In this document: positions 27,469 through 36,509 of the stretch, one piece after another
Position numbering within the stretch: position 1 is the stretch's first letter
Layout: every line of letters starts with the position of its first letter
Source of the DNA: DATARH01 sp035550515
GTDB lineage: Bacteria; Pseudomonadota; Alphaproteobacteria; ATCC43930; CGMCC-115725
DNA: 64,000 nt
NCBI GenBank assembly: GCA_035550515.1
Contig: DASZOZ010000069.1
Span: forward strand, 1-64,000
Reading direction: 5' to 3'
Program-made: the position numbers and the translations under genes
Notes under the pieces: model-generated
What the model saw: the letters and a program-made list of their open reading frames with translations, nothing else
The model's database searches: none
What the model was told of the DNA's origin: nothing

Positions 27469-27810
27469 CTAGAGGTCGGTCGTCGAATCGTTGCCGGGGA
27501 ACAGGATGGCCCGGCTCCAGCCGGACCATTCGCCCGGATGCGGGTTGGTCGGATAGCGGTCGCGCCGCCAGCAGATGCTGGTCTCGTTCGGCGCGACGAT
27601 CGTCTTGGTCTGGTCGCGATGCAGCACGAACTCCTGCGAGCCGACGAAATCGGGGCCCCGTTCGTCGCAATTGGCGCCGCGGGTGATCACGACCTGCACG
27701 TTCACATGCTCGAACTGCGTGTTGCGCAGCGTCAGCTTTGCCGAATCCGGCGGGGTGGACGAGCACGCGGCCAGAACCAACAACAACGGAAGACCCGTCC
27801 GCAGCCGCAT
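27469..27810 (-). CDS. Putative lipoprotein
   Basis: 113 residues from the ATG after GGAGGGGG (MRLRTGLPLLLVLAAC). Lipobox LAAC-SS puts the mature N-terminal Cys at residue 16. The mature part has a short beta-rich domain (LTLRNTQFEHVNVQVVITRGANC, NETSICWRRD, PHPGEWSGWSR) with two further Cys that could form a disulphide. No family recognised. It precedes the GT2 gene on the same strand by 83 nt. Confidence 0.8.
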   Translation of the reverse strand: MRLRTGLPLLLVLAACSSTPPDSAKLTLRNTQFEHVNVQVVITRGANCDERGPDFVGSQEFVLHRDQTKTIVAPNETSICWRRDRYPTNPHPGEWSGWSRAILFPGNDSTTDL

Positions 27811-27915
27811 CGCCCCCTCCCCCCATCGCCGCGTTCGACGACCAAGGCGCGCCGTTTTGCCGAGTTCACCGCGGCAGCGCAAGGGCAAAGCCGCCGCAGC
27901 CGCGGGCGGAACCGC

Positions 27916-28785
27916 CTAGACCGGCCGGTCGCCCTTGATCTGGGTACGGTGCATCACCCGCCGCGTCGCCGGATCGAAGGCGTCGCGCCGATGCATCACG
28001 CAGCGGTTGTCCCACAGGATCAGGTCGCCGGCCCGCCATTGCTGGTACCAGGTGAATTCGTCTCGGGTCGCGTGCGCCCACAGCGCGTCGAGCAGCGCCT
28101 CGCTGTCGGCGAGCGACAGGCCGGGGATGTAGGCGCTGCGGCGGCGGCCGAGAAACAGCGCCTTGCGCCCGGTTACCGGGTGGGTGCGGATGATCGGGTG
28201 CTCGGCCCCGACGGTCTTGGTCGCATCCGGCGCATCCGTATAGCCGCGGCGCAGCTCGCCGGCGCTGTTGCGGCTGGCGTCGTGGATGCAGGTCCTGCCC
28301 TCGATCGCGCGGCGCAGCTCGGCCGGCAAGGTCGCGAGCGCCTCGTACATGTTGCAAAAGCCGGTATCGCCGCCGGAGGGCGGCGCTTCGAGGGAATAGA
28401 GCGCGGACGCCATCGGCGGCTCGGCGATGTAGGACATGTCGGTGTGCCACAGCGCCTCATAGGCGCCGAGCTGGCCGATCGCCTGGCCGTTCTCGACCAC
28501 GTTCGACACCACCATGATGTAGGCGCGGCCTTCCGGCGCGTCGTTGCTGGCCGCGACCGGGGCCCAGTCCAACTCGCCGAACTGCCGGCTGAACCGCAGC
28601 AGGTCGTCGTCGGAGAGGCGCTGGCCGCGGAAACGCAGCACGAGATGGTCGCCCCAGGCCTGCTTGATCGCCGCCATCGTCTCCGGCGGCAGCGGGCCGG
28701 CGAGGTCGACGCCGTCGACATCCGCGGCAAGCGCAGCGCCGGTCGGCCGCACCCGTGTCGCTGCCGTCTCCAACACCGTCGCCAT
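27916..28785 (-). CDS. TauD/TfdA family Fe(II)/2-oxoglutarate dioxygenase
   Basis: 289 residues. Metal ligands: H and D of LWHTDMSY (about 115) and the distal H of NRCVMHRRDAFD (about 265); Arg in RRVMHRTQIKG binds 2-oxoglutarate. The family opens taurine, herbicide or other substrates by hydroxylation. The substrate is not predictable and no sulfonate transporter is nearby. Strong GGGAGGAGG Shine-Dalgarno. The cytochrome b561 gene lies 27 nt upstream on the same strand. Confidence 0.9.
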   Translation of the reverse strand: MATVLETAATRVRPTGAALAADVDGVDLAGPLPPETMAAIKQAWGDHLVLRFRGQRLSDDDLLRFSRQFGELDWAPVAASNDAPEGRAYIMVVSNVVENGQAIGQLGAYEALWHTDMSYIAEPPMASALYSLEAPPSGGDTGFCNMYEALATLPAELRRAIEGRTCIHDASRNSAGELRRGYTDAPDATKTVGAEHPIIRTHPVTGRKALFLGRRRSAYIPGLSLADSEALLDALWAHATRDEFTWYQQWRAGDLILWDNRCVMHRRDAFDPATRRVMHRTQIKGDRPV

Positions 28786-28812
28786 GGCCGCCTCCTCCCG
28801 CTCGTCGCGCCG

Positions 28813-29424
28813 CTAAGTTTGCCGTTTCGGCCGCCCGAGCGCAAACACCGCGCGCCCCGCATTGCGCAGACGCGCAGGCAGCATCGCATTCAGCACGTCG
28901 TCCTGCCGGATGAAGTGATGGAACAAGGCCGCCGCCGCATGCGCCCCGACCAGCGCCAACAGCGAATAGCCGAGAAAATCGTGCAGACCGCCCAGTTGCT
29001 CGCCGAGCGGGAGATTGCGCGCGACAGCCGGCGGCAGCGGCACGAGCAGGAACAGGTCGACACGGACGCCATAGGCATTGCTGTACAGCAGCCCCACCAC
29101 CGGTTGAACGAGAAGCAGCAGGTAAATCAGCGCCTCGTTGGCCCGCGCCGCCCATTTCTGCATCCGCGGCAGATCGGCCGGCAGCGCGGGGACGCGCGCC
29201 CGCCAGCGCCACGCGAGGCGAAAAACGGTCAGCGCCCATACGGTCAAGCCGAGCGACCGATGAATCTGGACGATCAGCGCGGCGTTGGCGCGGCCGACAA
29301 GCCGGGGATCGGCGATCCACACCGCGACAAACACCGCCGCGACCAGCAGCAGCGTCGTCCAGTGGATGACGCGCATGACGCTGTCGTAGCTGCCCGGCGA
29401 CCGCGTCGCCCTATCCGTATCCAT
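28813..29424 (-). CDS. Cytochrome b561 family membrane protein
   Basis: 203 residues from the ATG 5 nt after GGGAGG. Four membrane helices with His ligand candidates in RVIHWTTLLL, VQIHRSLGLTVW, GLHDFLGYSLLALVGAHAAAALFHHFIRQDD. This is the CybB type, which carries electrons between quinol and periplasmic acceptors. It is probably co-transcribed with the dioxygenase; whether the two work together is unknown. Confidence 0.92.
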   Translation of the reverse strand: MDTDRATRSPGSYDSVMRVIHWTTLLLVAAVFVAVWIADPRLVGRANAALIVQIHRSLGLTVWALTVFRLAWRWRARVPALPADLPRMQKWAARANEALIYLLLLVQPVVGLLYSNAYGVRVDLFLLVPLPPAVARNLPLGEQLGGLHDFLGYSLLALVGAHAAAALFHHFIRQDDVLNAMLPARLRNAGRAVFALGRPKRQT

Positions 29425-29525
29425 CCGCACCTCCCGCCGTCATCGCAATGATCGACAAAGGCGGCGCGTTATTCGCGGCGACACGCGTTCTTAACGCAAG
29501 AGAGCGATCTTGTGGGCCTCGTTGC

Positions 29526-30497
29526 ATGTCGGAGGAGCGGGTGCCCGACACGATCGGTGGCCTTGCCAACTTGCTCATCAGCCAAGGATTGTCGAACTCC
29601 GCCGTCTTGGCCGAGGTGCTGCGCAGATTTCCCGATGCCAATACGACGCTCCGCTGTATTTCCTGGTACCGAAGCCGGCAGAAGAACGGTGCATCGGCAA
29701 GACCCGGTCCGCATCAGCCGGCGCCCGGCTGGCCGGACTGGACCTTGCCGAGCAACGACGAGTTGCTGCGGCTCGCGAAGCTGACCGCTCCCTATATCCG
29801 TCTCCTGCACCCGAATATCGTCCAAGCAGTCATCGACGATAATTGTCGGCACCGCGCGGATTGGAGCAGACGGCTTGCCGCCCGCGGCCTCGATCCGTCG
29901 CTTTATCTGTGGGAAGGATCGGCCTGTGCATTTCCCGGCGTGCGGCGACACGCCGGCCAAAGGGAGATTGCACAATTCAAGCTCAAGACTGGGATCGGAA
30001 GATTGCCGACGGACGCGCTCGCGCTCGACGACAACGAGTACCCCAGGCAGATCTGGAGCTTTGCGTTGCGCGGCAGAAAATACGATCGGACCGGTCCGAA
30101 TGGGTTCGCGCTGGCGCATCTCGCCGACCATAAGGAATACAAGGACCGGGGCAGCGAGGAATTCGCCTTGGACGAGCCCGGCGCTCGCTGGCGCAGCCTC
30201 TTCGGCCTGTTCACCTGTGCAACCAACACCGTCTACATCCCGGAAGGGTTGATCCGGCCGACCGATTTCGCGTTCCCGCTGCGTAATTTGCTCCAGCGTA
30301 GAGCCGCGGAACTCTATGGCGATTTCAGCAATCTTCTGCCGCCGGGCATTTCGATCCGTCCGGCGCCCGGCCCCGCCTGGTCGCTGAAAGCGTTCGACTG
30401 GTGCGCGCCTGTCGGATCGCCGGCACACATTCCGGCCTTCCTTGCGTTTCGCGCGGCAAAGCTGGATCAGCTGCTATCGGGCGAGGCCAACGCCTGA
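29526..30497 (+). CDS. Hypothetical protein, possible HNH-like nuclease
   Basis: 323 residues from MSEERVPDTIGGLANLL (an ATG 26 codons earlier is the alternative). The N-terminal 50 residues look like a helical DNA-binding segment (GLSNSAVLAEVLRRFPDANTTLRCISWYRSRQKN). The C-terminal part has ALAHLADHKEY and a glycine-rich GLFTCATNTVYIPEGL, which resembles a His-Leu ... Cys-Asn nuclease core but is not a standard HNH. Base composition is A/T-richer than its neighbours, suggesting transfer. No methyltransferase or partner is next to it. Confidence 0.65.
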   Translation: MSEERVPDTIGGLANLLISQGLSNSAVLAEVLRRFPDANTTLRCISWYRSRQKNGASARPGPHQPAPGWPDWTLPSNDELLRLAKLTAPYIRLLHPNIVQAVIDDNCRHRADWSRRLAARGLDPSLYLWEGSACAFPGVRRHAGQREIAQFKLKTGIGRLPTDALALDDNEYPRQIWSFALRGRKYDRTGPNGFALAHLADHKEYKDRGSEEFALDEPGARWRSLFGLFTCATNTVYIPEGLIRPTDFAFPLRNLLQRRAAELYGDFSNLLPPGISIRPAPGPAWSLKAFDWCAPVGSPAHIPAFLAFRAAKLDQLLSGEANA

Positions 30498-30595
30498 CCG
30501 GCCCTCCGCCGGCGCGCTGCGGCATTGATCGGGCGGGACGCCACCGCTAGGTTGCCTCGAATTTCGCCATAAGCCGCCTGAAAGAGGAGTTCGGC

Positions 30596-32335
30596 ATGCC
30601 CGACGATGTCCGCAAGCCCGTGTTCGACAAATCACGCCTGCCGAGCCGGCATGTCACGGTCGGGCCGGAGCGCGCGCCGCACCGCGCCTTCCTCTATTCG
30701 ATGGGGCTGACGCGCGAGCAGATCGAGGACCAGCCGCTGGTCGGCGTCGCCACCACCTGGAACGAGGCCGCGCCGTGCAACATCGCGCTCGCCCGCCAGG
30801 CGCAGGCGGCGAAGAAGGGTGTCGCCGCGGCGCACGGCACGCCGCGCGAGTTCACCACGATCACCGTCACCGACGGCATCGCGATGGGCCATGCCGGGAT
30901 GAAATCGTCGCTGATCAGCCGCGAGATCATCGCCGATTCGGTCGAGTTGACGATGCGCGGGCATTGCTATGACGCGCTGGTCGGGTTGGCCGGCTGCGAC
31001 AAATCGCTGCCCGGCATGATGATGGCGATGGTGCGGCTCAACGTGCCGAGCGTCTTCATGTATGGCGGCTCGATCATGCCGGGCCGCTTCCAGGGCCACG
31101 ACGTGACGATCGGCGACGTCTACGAATGGGTCGGCAAGCACAGCGTCCAGTTGGCGACCGATGAGGAACTGCACGAGCTGGAATGCGTCGCCTGCCCGTC
31201 ATCGGGGTCGTGCGGCGGGCTGTTCACTGCCAACACCATGGCCTGCGTCTCGGAGGCGATCGGGCTCGCTTTGCCCGGCTCGGCTGGCGCGCCCGCGCCG
31301 TACGATTCGCGCGACGCCTATGCCGAGGCCTCGGGACAGCAGGTCATGGAGCTGATCCGCCGCAACCTGCGGCCGCGCGACATCGTCACCCGCAAATCGC
31401 TGGAGAATGCGGCGGCGGTCGTCGCCGCGGCCGGCGGCTCGACCAATTCCGGGCTGCACCTGCCGGCGATCGCCAACGAGGCGGGCATCGACTTCGACCT
31501 GCACGAAGTCGGCAAGATCTATGCGCGCACGCCCTATATCGGCAATCTGAAGCCGGGCGGCGAATACGTGATGAAGGACCTTTACGACATCGGCGGCGTG
31601 CCGGTGCTGATGAAGGCGCTGCTCGACGGCGGCTATCTGCACGGCGACTGCATCACCGTCACCGGCAAGACCATCGCCGAGAACCTCAAGGACGTGAGGC
31701 TCCCGACCGGGCAGAACGTGATCCGCCCGACGTCGAACCCGTTCTCGCCGACCGGCGGCGTCGTGGTGCTCAAGGGCAACCTCGCGCCGCAAGGGGCGAT
31801 CGTGAAGGTCGCCGGCATGGCGCGGCTGCAGTTCACCGGGCCGGCGCGCTGCTTCGACTGCGAGGAAGACGCGTTCCAGGCGGTGACCAACCGCACCTAC
31901 AAGGAAGGCGACGTCATCATCATCCGCTACGAGGGGCCGAAGGGCGGCCCCGGCATGCGCGAGATGCTGCAGACCACCGGCGCGCTCGTCGGCCAGGGCA
32001 TGGGCGAGAAGGTCGCGCTGATCACCGACGGCCGCTTCTCGGGCGCGAGCCACGGCTTCTGCATCGGCCATGTCGGGCCGGAAGCCGCGGTCGGCGGGCC
32101 GATCGGCCTCCTCAAGGACGGCGACATGATCACCATCGACGCCGTCAAGGGCACCATCGACGTGGCGCTCTCCGACGCCGAGCTCGCCGCGCGCAAAGCC
32201 GCGTGGGCGCCACGCCGCACCGACTACAATGCCGGCACGCTGTGGAAATACGCGCAGACCGTGCAGGACGCCGAAAAGGGCGCCGTCACGCATCCCGGCG
32301 GCAAGGCCGAGACGCATATCTACGCCGATATCTGA
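30596..32335 (+). CDS. ilvD: Dihydroxy-acid dehydratase
   Basis: 579 residues, full length. Iron-sulfur cysteines lie in GLAGCDKSLPG and CVACPSSGSCGGLFTANTMAC; TDGIAMGHAGMKSSLISREIIADS and DGRFSGASHGFCIGHVGPEA are family signatures. It dehydrates dihydroxy acids in valine, isoleucine and pantothenate synthesis. AAAGAGGAG lies 6 nt before the ATG. The length and motifs favour true IlvD over sugar-acid dehydratases. Stand-alone gene; no ilvBNC nearby. The 98-nt gap before it shows no leader peptide rich in Ile/Val/Leu codons. Confidence 0.95.
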   Translation: MPDDVRKPVFDKSRLPSRHVTVGPERAPHRAFLYSMGLTREQIEDQPLVGVATTWNEAAPCNIALARQAQAAKKGVAAAHGTPREFTTITVTDGIAMGHAGMKSSLISREIIADSVELTMRGHCYDALVGLAGCDKSLPGMMMAMVRLNVPSVFMYGGSIMPGRFQGHDVTIGDVYEWVGKHSVQLATDEELHELECVACPSSGSCGGLFTANTMACVSEAIGLALPGSAGAPAPYDSRDAYAEASGQQVMELIRRNLRPRDIVTRKSLENAAAVVAAAGGSTNSGLHLPAIANEAGIDFDLHEVGKIYARTPYIGNLKPGGEYVMKDLYDIGGVPVLMKALLDGGYLHGDCITVTGKTIAENLKDVRLPTGQNVIRPTSNPFSPTGGVVVLKGNLAPQGAIVKVAGMARLQFTGPARCFDCEEDAFQAVTNRTYKEGDVIIIRYEGPKGGPGMREMLQTTGALVGQGMGEKVALITDGRFSGASHGFCIGHVGPEAAVGGPIGLLKDGDMITIDAVKGTIDVALSDAELAARKAAWAPRRTDYNAGTLWKYAQTVQDAEKGAVTHPGGKAETHIYADI

Positions 32336-32342
32336 CCCCGCC

Positions 32343-33152
32343 GTGCCGCTCCTCCGCCGGGCCGCAAGCGGGCTGCTCGCCGCCCTCTCGCTCGCCGTGG
32401 CGCAGCCGGCAGCGGCGCAAACGGCGGCAGGCGACTGGAGCGGGCCCTATCTCGGCTTCGCGGCCGGCGCCAAGCTGGGCGATGCGACCTGGACCGCGAC
32501 CCAGCTCAACGGCGGCGGCGATGCGCTCACGCCGTTCACCCCGGTCGACGGCTCGTCGCCGCGCAGCTACGACCTCACGGGCGCCAGGATCGGCGGCTAC
32601 GCCGGGTTCAACTGGCAGGACGCCGCCTGGGTCTTCGGTCCGGAGATCGATTTCGGCTGGAGCAACATCGCGCAGGACAAGGCTTACCTGCCGGGCTGCG
32701 CTCCCGGCTGCGGCGGGTTTTTCCCCACGCCCGGCCCCAATGACACGGCCGCGGTGCGGCTCAAATGGGACATCGACATCACCGGCCGCGGCGGCTATCT
32801 GGTGGCGCCCGGCGTGCTGCTCTACGGCAAGGCCGGGCTGGCGTTGCAGCAGGCCAAGACCACGGGGGTCTGCCTCAGCCCGACCGACAATTCGGCCTAT
32901 TGCTTCACACCCGGCCCGCAATCGCCGATCGCGCACGACCTGACCCTGGTCGGCTTTACGGTCGGCGGCGGGCTCGAGACCAAGCTGTGGGACAACTGGC
33001 TGTTGCGCGGCGAATACCGCTTTTCCTATTTCCCGTCGGTCGACGACACGCTCGGCTTCCAACCGTCGACCACCGGGCTCGACAACACCTACCGCTATCG
33101 GCTGTCGGCGCAGACCCATACGTTCACCCTGGGCCTCGCCTATCGTTTCTAA
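32343..33152 (+). CDS. Outer-membrane beta-barrel protein
   Basis: 269 residues from a GTG 7 nt after the ilvD stop. A signal peptide (VPLLRRAASGLLAALSLAVAQPAAAQ) ends AAA-Q. The mature part has alternating strands and ends LGLAYRF, with the terminal Phe of barrel proteins. It resembles the small porin-like or heat-resistant-agglutinin/OMP_b-brl proteins of Rhizobiales and Rhodospirillales (GPYLGFAAGAKLGD, RIGGYAGFNWQ, GKAGLALQQ, GEYRFSYFPS). A Cys-rich insert (LPGCAPGCGGFF) is unusual and could be a surface loop. Confidence 0.85.
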   Translation: MPLLRRAASGLLAALSLAVAQPAAAQTAAGDWSGPYLGFAAGAKLGDATWTATQLNGGGDALTPFTPVDGSSPRSYDLTGARIGGYAGFNWQDAAWVFGPEIDFGWSNIAQDKAYLPGCAPGCGGFFPTPGPNDTAAVRLKWDIDITGRGGYLVAPGVLLYGKAGLALQQAKTTGVCLSPTDNSAYCFTPGPQSPIAHDLTLVGFTVGGGLETKLWDNWLLRGEYRFSYFPSVDDTLGFQPSTTGLDNTYRYRLSAQTHTFTLGLAYRF

Positions 33153-33188
33153 AGTGGAGACGCGCGGTCTGGCTTCGCGCAGCATCGC

Positions 33189-34070
33189 CTACATCGCGAG
33201 CAGGAAGTTCAGCAATAGCGGCGCAGTAAAAACCGTCGCGGCAGTGGAGACGACGACAAGACCGGCGACTTCTTCCGGGTCGTTACCCCATTGCTGCGCA
33301 AAGACGTAGCTGAAAATGGCCACCGGCATCGCACATTGCATGACCAGCACGGCTTTCGGAACGCCGGTCATGCCGAGCGCCGTCGACACGCCGACCCCGA
33401 CCGCAAGCCCGATGCCGATCCGCAATCCGGAAACGCACAGCGAGCGCCCGAGCGACGCAACCCGCAGCCGCGCGATCGACGCACCAAGCATCAGCAGCAT
33501 CAGCGGTACCGTCATGTTGCCCAGCAGCGCGATGAAGTTGCGCAGCCAGCCGGGCAGTTCGAGGTTCAGCGTCGATGCCGCCACGCCGAGGGCGACGGCA
33601 TAGATCAGCGGCATGCGCGCGAGCACGACCCAGTTCGCGCGGCCCGCGGCGATCGCCTGCCCGATGGTGAAGCTGCCGACCTGGCTGAAGGCAAAGAACA
33701 CGATCGCGTACGCCAACCCTTTCGGACCAAAAGCGTAAAGCGATAACGGCAATCCGAGATTGCCGGCATTGGGGAAGGCCACCGAGGGCAAATAGGTTCG
33801 TATGCGCAGCCTGAACGTCCGCAGCGCGATGGCGCCGACGGTGAGGAACAGGGTGATGGCGATGAACGCCGCCAGCGCCATCGAGGCGAATGCGGCAGGT
33901 TCGATCTTCGCCTTGAGCAGGGTCGCGAGGATCAGGCACGGAGATCCCACTTCCGTCACCAACGGCGTCAATACCGCACCGTCGAGAGGCCGCCCTGCCC
34001 GCACCCAGGCATATCCGAGCGCGGCGGTAAACAGCACGGGAATGATGGCGGCCCCTATAGCGGTGAACAT
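33189..34070 (-). CDS. AEC-family (auxin efflux carrier-like) transporter
   Basis: 293 residues from MFTAIGAAIIPVLFTAALGY; ten membrane segments in two halves with the central FPNAGNLGLPLSLYAFG motif and the C-terminal CAMPVAIFSYVFAQQWG. Family members export or import organic anions such as malate or malonate. The substrate is unknown. It is convergent with the barrel gene, 36 nt apart. A perfect 14-bp dyad lies about 96 nt upstream of its start. Confidence 0.9.
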   Translation of the reverse strand: MFTAIGAAIIPVLFTAALGYAWVRAGRPLDGAVLTPLVTEVGSPCLILATLLKAKIEPAAFASMALAAFIAITLFLTVGAIALRTFRLRIRTYLPSVAFPNAGNLGLPLSLYAFGPKGLAYAIVFFAFSQVGSFTIGQAIAAGRANWVVLARMPLIYAVALGVAASTLNLELPGWLRNFIALLGNMTVPLMLLMLGASIARLRVASLGRSLCVSGLRIGIGLAVGVGVSTALGMTGVPKAVLVMQCAMPVAIFSYVFAQQWGNDPEEVAGLVVVSTAATVFTAPLLLNFLLAM

Positions 34071-34165
34071 CCGAAGCCTCGGCGGCACGCAGGCGGTCCT
34101 TGCGCGCGGGGCGGGCGTAGCCGTCCGTATGCGCAAGCTGCGTCACGCTAGGAGAGGCGGACAGC

Positions 34166-34195
34166 GCGATCATCACCCGTTCGGGTGATGATCGC
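34166..34195. repeat. Perfect 14-bp palindrome upstream of the AEC transporter
   Basis: Arms gcgatcatcacccg / cgggtgatgatcgc around TT. It lies in the gap between the AEC gene start and the LLM gene end, next to the repeat at 34211. On the minus strand no T-run follows. It could be an operator for the AEC gene or a REP hairpin; the sequence does not decide. Confidence 0.6.
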
Positions 34196-34210
34196 CGTTT
34201 TGCGCCGCTT

Positions 34211-34236
34211 GGTGGGTCACGCTTTGCTGACCCACC
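34211..34236. repeat. GGTGGGT-type palindromic repeat at the LLM gene 3' end
   Basis: Nine-bp-type arms (ggtgggtca / tgacccacc) with an 8-nt loop, ending directly at the TAG of the LLM gene. It is the same family as 38151 and 47232. Confidence 0.65.
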
Positions 34237-35250
34237 CTACGCGAACGCCGGCATCACCTCGCGGGCGAAGAGGCGCAGGTGGTCGAGCCGGCCGGCGAAG
34301 TCGATGACCATGATGTATTCGACGCCGCCGTCCTGCAGCCGCTTGATGCGGCGGATGATCTCGTCCGGCCTGCCGATCAGCGCGTCGCGCTCGGTCAGCG
34401 CGTGCCGCTCGGCCTGGGACAGCGGCTTGCGCGCGCGGCCGAGGGTCGGCGGCTGCCCGATCGGCGACAGCGACAATTGCTCGACCTGGGCCATGAACTT
34501 GGCGCGCAAATCCAACGCCGCCGCGCGCTCGCTGTCGTTCATCGCGATATGCAGCGCGCGCGTCAACCCGACCATCGAGGAATCGTAGGCCCTGCCCTGC
34601 TCCTCGACGGCGCGGCGATAGATCGACACGCCCTCGGCGACGGTCTCCGGCCCGCCGCCCTGGCCGAGCAGCAGATTGTAGCCCTGCTGCGCCGCAAAGC
34701 GGATCGATTCGGGGCTTGCCGCGCCGACCCAGAGCGGCGGGTGCGGCTTCTGCACCGGCGCCGGCTCGATGACGACATCCTCGTAGTGCCAGTATTTGCC
34801 GTGATGCGAAAAGCGGCCTTCGCTGGTCCACGCCTTGCGCAGAAAGGCGACGGTCTCGCGATAGCGTTCGTCGGCCTCTTCCATCGGGATGCAGAAGCCG
34901 TGGAACTCGCCCCAGCGATAGCCTTTGCCGATGCCGAAATCGAAGCGGCCGTTCGAGAGCAGGTCGAGCGTCGCCGCCTGCTCGGCGAGCAGCGCCGGGT
35001 TGTGCCACGGCAGCACCAGCACCGCCGTGCCGAGCCGCATCGTCGAGGTCTTGGCGGCAAGGTAGGTCAGGAACTGCAAGGTCGACGAGACCTGGCCGAA
35101 CCCGGTGAAATGGTGCTCGACCAGAAAGACGCTGTGAAAGCCGAGCTGCTCGGCCTCGCGGATATAGTCGATATAGTCGGTGTAGATGCGGCTGTCGCTC
35201 GCCTGCTCGCCGGGATCGGTGCGCGCACCGCCAAACAACCCGAACTTCAT
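34237..35250 (-). CDS. LLM class flavin-dependent oxidoreductase
   Basis: 337 residues from MKFGLFGGARTDPGEQ (GAGG lies 6 nt before; a GTG four codons earlier is possible). Bacterial luciferase-like TIM barrel: GFHSVFLVEHHFTGFGQ, MRLGTAVLVLPWHNPALLAEQAATLDLLSNGRFDFGIGKGYR, RLAQEGYN-like FAAQQGYNLLLGQGG. Such enzymes oxidise with reduced FMN or F420. The substrate is unknown. A second LLM gene follows upstream (36387-35347), with a 96-nt gap. Confidence 0.88.
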   Translation of the reverse strand: MKFGLFGGARTDPGEQASDSRIYTDYIDYIREAEQLGFHSVFLVEHHFTGFGQVSSTLQFLTYLAAKTSTMRLGTAVLVLPWHNPALLAEQAATLDLLSNGRFDFGIGKGYRWGEFHGFCIPMEEADERYRETVAFLRKAWTSEGRFSHHGKYWHYEDVVIEPAPVQKPHPPLWVGAASPESIRFAAQQGYNLLLGQGGGPETVAEGVSIYRRAVEEQGRAYDSSMVGLTRALHIAMNDSERAAALDLRAKFMAQVEQLSLSPIGQPPTLGRARKPLSQAERHALTERDALIGRPDEIIRRIKRLQDGGVEYIMVIDFAGRLDHLRLFAREVMPAFA

Positions 35251-35346
35251 CCTCGCCCTCACAAACCGATTTTCAGCCGATGATGGACGTGGCGTGCACG
35301 GGCGGCAACCCCCACCGGCCGCAGCGGGTCGACGGGCGGCGTCGCC

Positions 35347-36387
35347 TCACCGGAACCGCGGCTTGACCTCTTCGCACAGCAGCCGCAGCGCGTTCATGAC
35401 GCGCGCGTGCGGGATGAGGCCGCCGCAATTCAGCTCGGCGAGGACGCCGTCGAAGCCGATCCGCTCCTGCAAATCCGCGAGGCGTTTCGCGACGGTATCG
35501 GGCGAGCCGACGATGACGTTGTCGCGCAGCACGTCGTCATAGGTCAGCGTGCGCAGCTTCTCGGCGCGGTCGATAAAGTTCTGCCGGCCGGAGCGGCGCG
35601 CCGATTCCGCGATCAGCTCGTATTGCAGCTTGTAGAAATATTCGACGCTGTCGCGCGCCTCGTCATAGGCGCGCCGGTCGGTCTCGGCGATGTAGATCGG
35701 CGCGCCGACGTAAGACCGGCCCCTGCCCTCGCGGCCCGCCGCCTTCCAGCCGTCCTGGTAGCTGGCGACCTGCGGGCCGACATCGCTCCAGGTCGCGTGA
35801 CGGGTGCTGGCGAAAACCGGGTAGCCGAGCCCGCCGATCGCCGGGAAGGTGTCGGGGGTGCTGGCGGCGACGCGGATTTCCGGCAGCTCGCCGCGATAGG
35901 GATGCGGCACGCAGGCGACATCGCGGAAGCTGTGGTACTTGCCGGCATAGCTGAATTTGGGCTGGGTCCAGGCCGCCTTGACGACATCGAGGACTTCCGC
36001 GAAGCGGTCGCGGCTCTCGTCATAGGGCACCTGATAGGCGTCGTAGGTGCTGACCACGCCGCTGCGGCCGACCCCGAAGATCAGCCGGCCCTTGCTGACC
36101 TGGTCGACCGTCGCCGCCTCCTCCGCCAGGCGCAGCGGGTGGCACAGCGGCAGCACCTGGACGGCGATGCCGATCCGCATGCGCTCGGTGCGCGCGGCGA
36201 TCGCGCTGGCGATCGCCAGCGGCGAGGCGAGATAGGTGCGTTCCGGCGCGAAATGGATTTCGGCGAGCCACATGACGTCGAGCCCCCAGCGCTCGGCGCC
36301 GTCGACCTGTTCCATCGCCTCGTCGAACATCTCCGTCTCGCCGCGCCCCGGCATCGACGGAAACTCGTGAAACATGCCGAATTCCAT
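35347..36387 (-). CDS. LLM class flavin-dependent oxidoreductase
   Basis: 346 residues. MEFGMFHEFPSMPGRGE, WLAEIHFAPERTYLASPLAIASAIAARTERMRIGIAVQVLPLCHPLRLAEEAATVDQVSKGRLIFGVGRSG and VGSPDTVAKRLADLQE define the luciferase-like fold. It is a paralogue of the neighbouring enzyme but only distantly similar. Same strand and probably one transcript. The pair suggests two-step or two-substrate oxidation in a catabolic group with the AKR, CMD and HpaB-like genes. Confidence 0.9.
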   Translation of the reverse strand: MEFGMFHEFPSMPGRGETEMFDEAMEQVDGAERWGLDVMWLAEIHFAPERTYLASPLAIASAIAARTERMRIGIAVQVLPLCHPLRLAEEAATVDQVSKGRLIFGVGRSGVVSTYDAYQVPYDESRDRFAEVLDVVKAAWTQPKFSYAGKYHSFRDVACVPHPYRGELPEIRVAASTPDTFPAIGGLGYPVFASTRHATWSDVGPQVASYQDGWKAAGREGRGRSYVGAPIYIAETDRRAYDEARDSVEYFYKLQYELIAESARRSGRQNFIDRAEKLRTLTYDDVLRDNVIVGSPDTVAKRLADLQERIGFDGVLAELNCGGLIPHARVMNALRLLCEEVKPRFR

Positions 36388-36509
36388 GTGCTGATCCCCT
36401 ACTCGTCGTCATTCCGGAAGCCGCGACCCCGGAAGCCGCGACCACCGCCGGCCGCCTGGTTTGGACCGGCGCTGCGCTTGTTTCAAGATCGCTGTTCGCA
36501 GAGCCGCGC

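Noticed and set aside
29448..29525. Upstream start (MIDKGG) for the atypical gene
   Set aside because: The added residues look unlike a protein N-terminus and include no RBS advantage; the ATG at 29526 is preferred, though not proven.
34071..34165. Longer N-terminus of the AEC transporter
   Set aside because: An in-frame ATG would add about 22 residues rich in Arg/Pro/Ala before the first membrane helix, without support from family sequence.
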